Source: Photobacterium alginatilyticum
GTDB lineage: Bacteria; Pseudomonadota; Gammaproteobacteria; Enterobacterales; Vibrionaceae
Length of the DNA stretch: 64,000 nucleotides
Direction of reading: 5' to 3'
Assembly (NCBI RefSeq): GCF_009910675.1
Contig: NZ_RSEJ01000003.1
Coordinates: forward strand, 186,001-250,000
The notes beneath the pieces were generated by a model. It ran no database searches, was not told the DNA's origin, and worked only from the letters and a program-made list of their open reading frames with translations. The position numbers and the translations under genes were made by a program. Positions 7,567-16,400 of this stretch are shown here, piece after piece (the stretch's first letter is position 1; each line of letters begins with the position of its first letter).

Positions 7567-9696
7567 ATGAAAACGTTATTTGGATCATCGCATGACTCAG
7601 AATGTTTATATTCTGCTTTAGCTTGTAGTCGAATGTTGATACTGCTTTCTGGTGGGACTCCTTCAGATGTTGTACTTGATAATTCTCAGGCGAAAATACG
7701 AAAAGCAATAAATGAATATGGGAAAGACAACGGTGTTGAGCTTACATTAGGCCAACTTAAGCTGAGTCAGCTAACACCAGACAAATTACCGCTTGCCTAT
7801 AAAAACAAACAGGGTGAATTTGTTATTGCTGCACGTATTTCTGGGCGAGAGGTGTTGGTTCAGGAGACCGAAAGTGCTTCACCGAAAATCCTTTCTCTAA
7901 CAGAGCTTGAGGGGCAGTGGTGTGGTGAAGTGATCCGTATGCAGGGACCGTCACTTCGGTTTGATGTCTCCTGGTTTATTCCTGAGTTTGTTCGTCACCG
8001 TCGCTTGTTTACCGAAGTGTTGTTGTTTTCCCTGATGTTGCAATTGTTGGCGCTGGCAACGCCACTATTCTTCCAGGTGGTGATGGATAAGGTTCTGGTG
8101 CATCAGGCGTTGTCGACCCTGGATGTGCTCGTGGTGGTGTTGGTCGTCGTTGGGATATTTGAAGTTGTGCTCAAGGGGCTTCGCGAATACCTGTTTGCAC
8201 ACACCTCCAACCGGATTGATATCGGCCTAGGTATCAAGTTATTTCGCCATCTGCTGGGCCTGCCGTTGCTCTATTTCAAACACCGGCAGGTCGGCGCCAT
8301 TATTACTCGGGTGCAGGAGCTCGATAGCATTCGTGAATTCTTGACCGGTTCAATGCTGACCTTGTGTGTTGATGTAGCGTTTACTTTTGTGTTCTTCGGA
8401 GTCATGGCCTGGTTGTCGCTGCCACTGACTTGCCTTGTTCTTGCGGTGCTTCCGTTTTACTTCCTTCTGGCATGGCGCAGTACAGGTCGGTTGCAGGCAT
8501 GTATTGAAAAACAGTTTCAAACCTCGGCGCTGAATACGTCTTTTCTGAATGAGTCTGTCAGCGGAGCTGAAACGATTAAAAGCCTGGCTGTTGAACCTCG
8601 TATGCAGCGTCGCTGGGAAGCTCAGACAAGTGACATGGTGGAGGCGGGCTTTAACACCCAGAGCATTAATAATCTGATCAGCCACGGAGTTATGCTCCTG
8701 CAGAAGATCACCAGTGTTGGGGTGATCTGGTTAGGGGCAAACATGGTGATGTCACTGGAACTAACCATAGGTCAGCTGATCGCCTTTAATATGATGGTTT
8801 CCCATGTCAGCCAGCCTATCACCAAGTTAATAGAGCTGTGGCAGCAGTTTGTCCAGGTACGTGTTGCGGTCGACAAGCTAGGCGATATGCTCAACCTGCC
8901 TGTTGAGCAAGAGCAGGGCAATGTTTTTCCGGCTTCCCCGCTTAAAGGCGACTTAAAAATTCGTAATTTGCTATTTCGTTATCAGCCGAACTTAAATCCT
9001 GTTCTTCAGGGCGTCAACCTGCATATCAAGCCCGGCGAAACCCTCGGGATCGTCGGCCCTTCCGGCTCGGGGAAAAGTACCCTGACCCGGATCCTGCAAA
9101 AGCTGTACACCCCGGATGAAGGGGAAGTGCTTATCGACGGTAATTCGCTCTATAGCCTGGATCCCGGTTATCTGCGCAGCCAAATCGGCGTGGTACTGCA
9201 GGAGAATTACATGTTCAACCGCAGTGTGCGCAATAACATCGCGATTAAAGATACCACTGTACCGTTAGAGGCCGTCGTTGAGGCTGCCAAACTGGCCGGT
9301 GCCCATGACTTCATCCTTCAGCTCCCCCTTGGTTACGACACCGTATTGGCAGAAGGCGGCAGCTCATTGTCTGGCGGTCAGCGTCAGCGTATTGCCATCG
9401 CCCGTGCGTTGATGGCTGATCCGAGGATCCTGATCTTCGATGAAGCAACCAGTGCGCTGGATGACGAATCCCAGGCGCTGATCCAGGCCAATATGGCGAA
9501 GATCGCCCACGGCCGAACTGTCATCACCATTGCCCATCGTCTGTCAACCGTCCGTCATTGCGATCGGATTATTACCCTGGAGCAGGGGCGGATAACTGAA
9601 TCAGGCAGCCATTCGCAGTTATTGGCCCTGAAAGGCTGTTATGCCCGCCTCTGGCAGCTACAGCAGGAATTACGTAAGGAGTCTGCCGCATGTTAA
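7567..9696 (+). CDS. Type I secretion ABC transporter with C39-like domain, RtxB-like
   Basis: This 709-residue inner-membrane ATPase powers export of RTX proteins. Order: an N-terminal C39 peptidase-like domain (about 1-130), six transmembrane helices (about 155-440) and the nucleotide-binding domain with Walker [10 protein letters not shown] (about 497), signature LSGGQRQR (about 601) and Walker B ILIFDEATSALD. The peptidase His motif is absent (GEFVIAARISG occurs where a His is expected), so this is a substrate-docking domain of the HlyB type rather than a protease. A Cys at residue 14 lies near the expected position of the lost active site. It overlaps the adaptor gene by 7 bases. The two-ABC arrangement (this gene plus 11075-13231) matches Vibrio rtxB/rtxE. 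The start codon has no obvious strong ribosome site. Confidence 0.9.
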   Translation: MKTLFGSSHDSECLYSALACSRMLILLSGGTPSDVVLDNSQAKIRKAINEYGKDNGVELTLGQLKLSQLTPDKLPLAYKNKQGEFVIAARISGREVLVQETESASPKILSLTELEGQWCGEVIRMQGPSLRFDVSWFIPEFVRHRRLFTEVLLFSLMLQLLALATPLFFQVVMDKVLVHQALSTLDVLVVVLVVVGIFEVVLKGLREYLFAHTSNRIDIGLGIKLFRHLLGLPLLYFKHRQVGAIITRVQELDSIREFLTGSMLTLCVDVAFTFVFFGVMAWLSLPLTCLVLAVLPFYFLLAWRSTGRLQACIEKQFQTSALNTSFLNESVSGAETIKSLAVEPRMQRRWEAQTSDMVEAGFNTQSINNLISHGVMLLQKITSVGVIWLGANMVMSLELTIGQLIAFNMMVSHVSQPITKLIELWQQFVQVRVAVDKLGDMLNLPVEQEQGNVFPASPLKGDLKIRNLLFRYQPNLNPVLQGVNLHIKPGETLGIVGPSGSGKSTLTRILQKLYTPDEGEVLIDGNSLYSLDPGYLRSQIGVVLQENYMFNRSVRNNIAIKDTTVPLEAVVEAAKLAGAHDFILQLPLGYDTVLAEGGSSLSGGQRQRIAIARALMADPRILIFDEATSALDDESQALIQANMAKIAHGRTVITIAHRLSTVRHCDRIITLEQGRITESGSHSQLLALKGCYARLWQLQQELRKESAAC

Positions 9697-11075
9697 TCAA
9701 GCATTTCAAAACGGCCCGGAAGGCATTGCAGCAGGAGCGTCAGGCACCGTCGGCCTTGAAGCGTTCGCGGGACGAATATGAGTTTCAGCCCGGGTATCTT
9801 GAAATCGTCGAACGCCCGCCAGCTCCGTGGACCCGGCGGACGGCGATGGCATTGACGCTTCTGTTGGTTATAGCGTTGCTCTGGTCTGTTATCGGCCGGC
9901 TCGATATCCATGCAAGGTCCGCAGGACGGTTGATTGTTTCCAGCCATTCCAAGGTGATCCAGTCGCTGGAGTCAGGGGAAATTTCGGCGATTAATGTCCG
10001 GGATGGCCAGCGAGTTAGGGCCGGCGACATCCTTATCACCCTCAATCCCATCGGCGTCGAGGCCGAAGTGCGCGAGCTACAGGAGAAACTGGTTTTCCGC
10101 CAGCTCGAGCAGTCACGGCTGCAGGCTCTGCTGACAAGCGATCCGCTCGCGTCATTCAAATTACCGAACGGTGTTTCTCCGGTTCAGGCGCTTACTGCTC
10201 ATGAACACCTTCAGAGCGAGTGGCTGGAGGTTACCAATAACCTCGACAGCCTCAATGGTGAAATGAGTGTCAACCTGGCCAACCAGCAGGCTCGGCGTGC
10301 CGATATCGCGGGGTTGGAGATGCTGATGACAAATATCCGTGCTCGCCTTCACGCTCGCCAGACTTTGGCGGCCAACAAGCTGATCCCCCGAATGGAGCTT
10401 CTGGAGCAGGAACGTGAGCAACTGGAAACAGATCGCGCCCTTTCCAAGCAACATGCAGAGATTGATGTGTTGAAAGCGCAATACCTGAGCCTGAAGGAGC
10501 AACGTGAAAGCTATCTGTCCAAAATCCGCCGAGAGTACTACGACAAACTGAACCAGGCGCAGGGGGCGATAGCCGAGATCCGGCAGGAACTGGTCAAGGC
10601 GAACGAGAAACACCGGCTGCAAACCCTGCGATCGCCAGTGGATGGTGTGGTTCAGCAGTTGTCAGTTCATACCCTCGGGGGCGTTATTCAGGCTGCTCAG
10701 CAATTGCTGGTGATTGTACCGGATGATGCCGCGCTTGAGGCAGAAGTGATGATATTGAACAAGGATGTCGGTTTTGTTCAGGCCGGGCAGCCAGTGGAAA
10801 TCAAGGTGGATTCGTTTCCATATACCCGCTACGGCACGATTAGCGGAGAAGTGGCCCATGTGTCGCGAGATTCAGTGGAAGATGAGCAGATGGGGCTGGT
10901 CTTTCCTGCCCGGGTACAAATAGATCGCCATACGATTGCTGTAGATGACAAAGAAGTCCCGCTACAGGCGGGGATGAGCATCACCGCAGAAATTCGTACC
11001 GGTGACCGGCGAGTGATTGACTACCTGCTGAGTCCTTTGCAGCAGTATCAGTCTGAAGCCATGAGGGAGCGATAA
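9690..11075 (+). CDS. Type I secretion periplasmic adaptor, HlyD/RtxD-like
   Basis: This 461-residue membrane fusion protein links the ABC pair to an outer-membrane TolC channel. It has a cytoplasmic N-terminus, one transmembrane helix (about 50-70, MALTLLLVIALLWSVIGRLD), a lipoyl half-motif after it (SVIGRLDIHARSAGRLI..VIQSLESGEI), a long alpha-hairpin coiled coil (about 125-310, rich in Glu/Gln/Leu) and the second lipoyl/beta-barrel half (LRSPVDGVVQQLSVHTLGGV). The C-terminus contains GMSITAEIRTGDRRVIDYLL, a hallmark of HlyD proteins. The start overlaps the previous stop (ATGTTAA) and its stop overlaps the next start (TAATG), so the three genes form a tightly coupled operon. Confidence 0.93.
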   Translation: MLIKHFKTARKALQQERQAPSALKRSRDEYEFQPGYLEIVERPPAPWTRRTAMALTLLLVIALLWSVIGRLDIHARSAGRLIVSSHSKVIQSLESGEISAINVRDGQRVRAGDILITLNPIGVEAEVRELQEKLVFRQLEQSRLQALLTSDPLASFKLPNGVSPVQALTAHEHLQSEWLEVTNNLDSLNGEMSVNLANQQARRADIAGLEMLMTNIRARLHARQTLAANKLIPRMELLEQEREQLETDRALSKQHAEIDVLKAQYLSLKEQRESYLSKIRREYYDKLNQAQGAIAEIRQELVKANEKHRLQTLRSPVDGVVQQLSVHTLGGVIQAAQQLLVIVPDDAALEAEVMILNKDVGFVQAGQPVEIKVDSFPYTRYGTISGEVAHVSRDSVEDEQMGLVFPARVQIDRHTIAVDDKEVPLQAGMSITAEIRTGDRRVIDYLLSPLQQYQSEAMRER

Positions 11076-13231
11076 TGGCTGTAGCAGAAGCGATTGAGAC
11101 AGAAGCTCTGGCTGTGAATGTTGACCGAGCTACAGGGGATCCGGCGCTACTTGCCTTGGTGCGGGCTGCACGTTGCTTTGATTTAGCGGTAGAGCCCGAG
11201 CAGTTGGTACACCAGCTTGGCCGTAGCGAGGGGGCGGTGGACAGCCTTGATCTTTGCCGGTGTGCGCGCTGGATAGGGCTTCGGGCGCGGTGTATCTCCA
11301 CGCAGTTGGAACGCTTGTCGGCGCTGCCGTTACCGGCGTTGCTCAATACAGAGCAGGGTTGGGTGGTGCTGGAAGCTGTTACAGACGATATGGTTACCCT
11401 GTATCACCCTTCTACCGAGAACAGTCGGAGCTACCCGATTGGTGTGTTTGGTCAGCACTGGCACGGTGAAGCCCTGTTGCTGGCCGATACCGAGGAGCGG
11501 CCCAAAAAGCAAAAGTTTGGTTTCGGATGGTTTGTCCCCTCCATTCGCAAACATGTGATCCAGTTTCGACGGGTGTTGCTGGTGTCGCTGATGTTGCAGC
11601 TGATCGCCCTGGTGACTCCGATATTGTTTGAGAACGTGATTGACAGGGTACTGGTCAGCAGAAGCCTTTCCAGCCTTCAGGTGCTGGGGATTGCGATGCT
11701 GGCGCTGGCCGTGTTCGAGCCCATTTACGGCTTCCTCCGATCCTGGCTGTTTGCCAACCTTGCCAGCAAGGTCAATTCAGAGCTGTCCAGCCGTTTGTAC
11801 GAGCATTTAGTCGCCCTTCCTCTCGGTTATTTCCAGCAGCGACAAACCGGGCAAATTATCGCCCGAGTGAGAGAGATGGGCCAGATCCGTCAGTTCCTTA
11901 CCGGGTCGGCATTAACCATGGTGCTGGATCTGGCTTTCATCAGCTTATTTCTTGCCGTGATGTTTGGCTATGCCCCGAAGCTGACTTGGCTGGTACTCGG
12001 TTCGTTGCTGGTTTATTTCTTTTTCTGGCTGGCTGTCGGCCCGGTACTGCGAGCTCGCGTGACCCGGGAGTACGAACTGGGTGCCGACAATACCGCCTTT
12101 CTGGCCGAGTCTGTTACCGGGATTGAAACCATCAAGACAACCGCTACTGAGTCCGGCTTTCTCCATCAGTGGGAGCGCCAGCTGGCAAGTTTCGTGAAAG
12201 CCTCGTTCCGGGCCAAGGTGGTTGGGGTTTGGGCCGGACAGGGAATCGGATTGATCCAGAAGCTGACGTCGGCACTGCTGCTGTGGTGGGGCGTCACGCT
12301 AGTGATGGACGGCCTGCTGAGTCCGGGCGAGCTGGTTGCGTTCAATATGCTGTCGGGTCATGTTACTCAACCTATTCTGAGGCTGGCACAGGTCTGGCAG
12401 GATTTTCAGCACACCCTTATTTCCTTGCGCCGGATTGGCGACATTCTTGACGAGGATGATGAGGACGGCAACGGCGGATTGGCCTCCGTTCCCAAGCTGC
12501 GCGGTGGTGTGTGTTTTAGCGGCGTGCGTTTTCGCTACAGCGAAGACAGTCAGGAAGTGCTGCGCAACTTGAATCTGGAGATAAAGCCCGGTGAGTTTGT
12601 GGGGATCACCGGCCCTTCTGGGTCGGGCAAATCAACGCTTACCCGTTTGTTGCAGCGCCTGTATGTGCCCCAGCACGGGCAAGTGTTGGTGGATGGTATC
12701 GATTTGGCCATCGCCGATCCGGTGGCATTGCGCCGTAACATGAGCGTAGTGCTGCAAGAAAGTCTTTTGTTCTCGGGTACCGTAGCCGAGAACATCCGTC
12801 TGTGTTGTCCGCAGGCGACTGATACCGAGGTGGCCGAGGCCGCAGCCCTGTCAGGGGCCGATGAGTTTATCCGCGAATTGCCGCAGGGCTATGAGACCCA
12901 GGTGGGTGAAAAGGGCGGGCGACTATCTGGCGGCCAGCGCCAGCGTATTGCCCTTGCCCGGGCGCTATTGACTGATCCCGGTATTTTGCTGCTGGATGAG
13001 GCCACCAGTGCATTGGATTACGAGTCGGAAGCGGCGGTGATGGCAAATATGGAGGCTATCACCCAAGGCCGCACGGTGATCAGTATTGCCCATCGACTCA
13101 ATACCTTGCGTCATGCTGATCGCATCCTGGTGATCGATGGCGGACAGATTGTCGAGCAGGGAACCCATGATTGGCTATTGGAGCAAGGAGGCACCTATGC
13201 CCGGCTCTGGAAGCTGCAGGTAGCTTCATAG
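11075..13231 (+). CDS. Second type I secretion ABC transporter, RtxE-like
   Basis: This 718-residue ABC exporter subunit is paralogous to 7567-9696. It has a degenerate C39-like N-terminal domain (about 1-140), six membrane helices, Walker [10 protein letters not shown] (about 513), signature LSGGQRQR (about 617) and Walker B ILLLDEATSALD. The N-terminal domain has no Cys/His catalytic arrangement. In V. cholerae, RtxB and RtxE act together, and the same B-D-E order here suggests a heterodimeric four-component exporter with RtxD and TolC. No TolC gene is present in the window. The gene ends about 180 bases before the RTX protein gene, which is the obvious substrate. Confidence 0.9.
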   Translation: MAVAEAIETEALAVNVDRATGDPALLALVRAARCFDLAVEPEQLVHQLGRSEGAVDSLDLCRCARWIGLRARCISTQLERLSALPLPALLNTEQGWVVLEAVTDDMVTLYHPSTENSRSYPIGVFGQHWHGEALLLADTEERPKKQKFGFGWFVPSIRKHVIQFRRVLLVSLMLQLIALVTPILFENVIDRVLVSRSLSSLQVLGIAMLALAVFEPIYGFLRSWLFANLASKVNSELSSRLYEHLVALPLGYFQQRQTGQIIARVREMGQIRQFLTGSALTMVLDLAFISLFLAVMFGYAPKLTWLVLGSLLVYFFFWLAVGPVLRARVTREYELGADNTAFLAESVTGIETIKTTATESGFLHQWERQLASFVKASFRAKVVGVWAGQGIGLIQKLTSALLLWWGVTLVMDGLLSPGELVAFNMLSGHVTQPILRLAQVWQDFQHTLISLRRIGDILDEDDEDGNGGLASVPKLRGGVCFSGVRFRYSEDSQEVLRNLNLEIKPGEFVGITGPSGSGKSTLTRLLQRLYVPQHGQVLVDGIDLAIADPVALRRNMSVVLQESLLFSGTVAENIRLCCPQATDTEVAEAAALSGADEFIRELPQGYETQVGEKGGRLSGGQRQRIALARALLTDPGILLLDEATSALDYESEAAVMANMEAITQGRTVISIAHRLNTLRHADRILVIDGGQIVEQGTHDWLLEQGGTYARLWKLQVAS

Positions 13232-13317
13232 CTGCTCTGTTGATGTGGGTGCCTGATCTCGCATCCATTTCGTCTACTGAATGTTCTCATCACTGTGTAT
13301 ATCTGTGATGGGCCATG

Positions 13318-13357
13318 CCTTGCCTTGGTTTTAAGGCGAGGATCACCTGCCTCAGGT
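13318..13357 (+). promoter_or_regulatory. Two stem-loops in the spacer before the RTX gene
   Basis: A 9-bp stem (CCTTGCCTT / AAGGCGAGG, loop GGTTTT) at 13318-13341 is followed by a small hairpin (ACCT..AGGT). Neither has a T-run. They lie in the 180-base spacer between the ABC gene and the RTX gene, and may set mRNA processing or the expression ratio of exporter and substrate. Confidence 0.4.
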
Positions 13358-13411
13358 TGAAGAACAGGAAGCAACCGGGGTGCAAACTTAACAATAAGAG
13401 GATTGAGCACG

Positions 13412-16400
13412 ATGGAGCAAGTTACTTCATTCGGTAATGCAATCAACAATACAGGCGACAGTATAAATACCGCGATGCAGGCCAACTTCATGGAGGGCTT
13501 TACTGAGTACCTGACAACGGCAATTCGGGGAATGGTATCAGGCCAGGGAGACAGCTCATCGCTGAGCCCGACAGATATGGCTGATGTGGTGGCGGAGGCT
13601 GCCCGAAAGTCAGGCGCAGATCCTGAGGTTGTCAGCCAACTTAAGAGCCTGGCAACGGATCCTGAGATCTTGTCTGCGCTGACGGCTTTTGATCAGGGGC
13701 TGGAGGGTACAGCTGATATGGCTGATGTCGGTGCATCTGGTGAGCTGCTTCCTGATTTTGAGTCGGCGATGCCGAATCCAAATCCAGGTCCTACCATTGA
13801 TCCCGGCCTGAACGGCAACGTCAAGACCCTCAACCAATACAGCGATTATATCTCCGGAGCAGGCTCGACCTTCGGAGGAACTATGGTTGGGCTGCCTTCC
13901 GATCTGAATGATGGCGCTTCCATTGTACTCAATGGAATGCTGCTGAAGCACGATAACCTGGTCAATGAACTGGACGGGCACCTGAAGAAGTACCCTACGT
14001 CAGTAACGGCTCATAATTTGCTGAAAAACGCTGTCAACGAAAGTACCGAGTTAAATAGCAGTCGTCTTTCAGCCCGAGGTGTATTAAACAACATCGGTAC
14101 CGGTACCACGGTTGCCGGCTCCTTGTTCAGCGTGGTGCATGGCGGCATTAATATTGCGGCCGGGGCAGATATGGGAAAGGACCTGCGTATTGCCGGTGGG
14201 ACGATCGGCATGGCAAAGGGGCTTTACTCCTTAACCAACGTTGTTGCGACTCAGGTTGCTAAGCGAGCAGGAGGAGGGACGGCGAAAAATGTAGCGACCT
14301 TCCTGAGTAAGACCATGGTGGCGAAGGAAGTGGCAGACGTGGGACTGGATGCTGCTTCTGGTCTGACTAAAGCCGGTGTCGGTTTTGCTATTGGTGTTGG
14401 TAGTGCGTTGGCTATCGGTATGGGGGCTGTCAGTATTGCAAAGAATGCGATGGTCGCCGATGAGGCACGTCGTGGCGGGAATCATGGCCGTGCCGCGATG
14501 TATGGTGTGATGGCCGCGCTCGACGGCGTTGGCATGGTCCTCGATGTCGTTAGCTTGGTGTGTGATTTTATCCCTGTGATCGGTAACTTGGCCTCCTTGG
14601 TGTTGGATGTTGTTAATTTCGGTTTGAGTCTGATTAACACCGTGTTGGGATTCTTTGCGGACATGGTCGATACCCGTACGCCAGAGGAGAAACTGCAAGC
14701 GGACTTCGACAGCTATCTGGACTCCGATGCCTTCAAGGAGTTTATGACCAAGCAAGGTGAGTTCTACAAAGAAAAAGGCTACGACATCTTTAAGTATATG
14801 GTGGATGCCGAATCGGCTGGTCTCGGAGAGGAAGGTGTTGATGGTTCAAGCATCTGGAAGGAAGAGACACGTGCGCTGACTGATCAGGCTAAGAAAAACC
14901 TGGAAGATCAACAACTGAGAATAGCCTTGATTGATGGCTCGAGCATTGGTCGTACCTTAAATGGCCGGGAAAATGACGATTACCTGGATGGGCGCAGTGG
15001 CAATGACATCATCAATGGGCATGGCGGCAATGATATCCTGATGGGTGGAGCCGGGAATGATGAGCTTAATGGTGGCGACGGTAACGACAACTCCAATGGT
15101 GGCAGCGGTGACGATACGATCAACGGCGGAGAGGGTAACGATACTGGACGCGGTGGTCTTGGTGCTGATGTGATCAATATGGGACCAGGTGATGACGATG
15201 TCATCGGGTTGCTGGGTAGCGATAGTATCGATGGTGGTGATGATACAGATACTTTGTATACGGAAGATTTGTTCAAGAACCTTGAGTCCCGCGAGCTGAA
15301 TCCGGATTGGAAGTCTTCTCAGGATCAGCTTGCCGAAAAGGTGGCAAATCAATCCAACTGGTCGGCCTATGCGCCGGACCATGAGCCCGCAATTGGCTAT
15401 AACGTTGATCTACAGGCCGGAACAGCGTCGGGAAATCCGAATCAACAAGCGATCAGTGCGTTGGATGCCGGGCTGTATAACACTTCTGTCTTTGCGAAGA
15501 AGGATGGTGCCTGGAATGATTATCACCGTGATTTTTCCAGCCACTATCTACTGGACAGCCTGCCAGATATTTCTGTGATGACCCAGCTCCGGGAAAACTC
15601 GGTCGACAGCTATATCGCCTATAACCATCATGACAGCTGGAATACCTACTTATTCTCCAATAACCCAGATCCGCAGATTAAGTCCGCTTATGACAGTTTT
15701 GTGCGTCAGGCGAAAGAACAAGGGCGTGAGGTTTATCTGCTAGGGGAGGCTCTGACTAAATTTGATCCAACCTTCGGTTACATGAAAATGGAAGTGCTGA
15801 CCGATGGTAAAGAGGTGATGCTTTTTGATCCTGTTATGGGTTATGTGAAGCTCGATGCATCCAATTTGCAGCAGATGTTGGGGGGCGAAGAAGGCAATTA
15901 CCGTTCAGCAGCAGGGTTCTTCCTTTATTTGATGGAGAAAGTCGGCGCGAATGCAACGCTGACGGGAATGGAGAATGTCGCTGGGTCGGAGTTCGACGAT
16001 GTGTTGAAGGGAGACGACAACAATAACCAGTTGTTTAGTCGAAACGGTAACGACAAGTTGTATGGCCGCGGTGGTAACGATTTGCTGGATGGCAGCGGTA
16101 CCGGCAACAATACCCTCGATGGTGGTGAAGGTACTGATACTGCAAGTTATGCTGTTCATAACCAGGGAGTAACAGCGAACTTGCAAAGCGGCCAGGCTCT
16201 CAAAGGCAATAATAATACCGATACTCTGGCAGGGATTGAAAATCTGATTGGCTCTGCACATGGCGATACGTTGACAGGTAATGACTCAAACAATCAAATT
16301 TTTGCCCAGGACGGAAATGACACGGTACGCGGTGGTGGCGGCAACGATCTGATTGATGGCGGTAAAGGTGCCGATGACTTAGATGGCGGTGCCGGAGTCG

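Noticed and set aside
14482..15382. Long minus-strand frames opposite the RTX repeats
   Set aside because: They result from the repetitive GC-skewed coding of the RTX gene, have low-complexity Ser/Pro/Ile composition and no ribosome sites.
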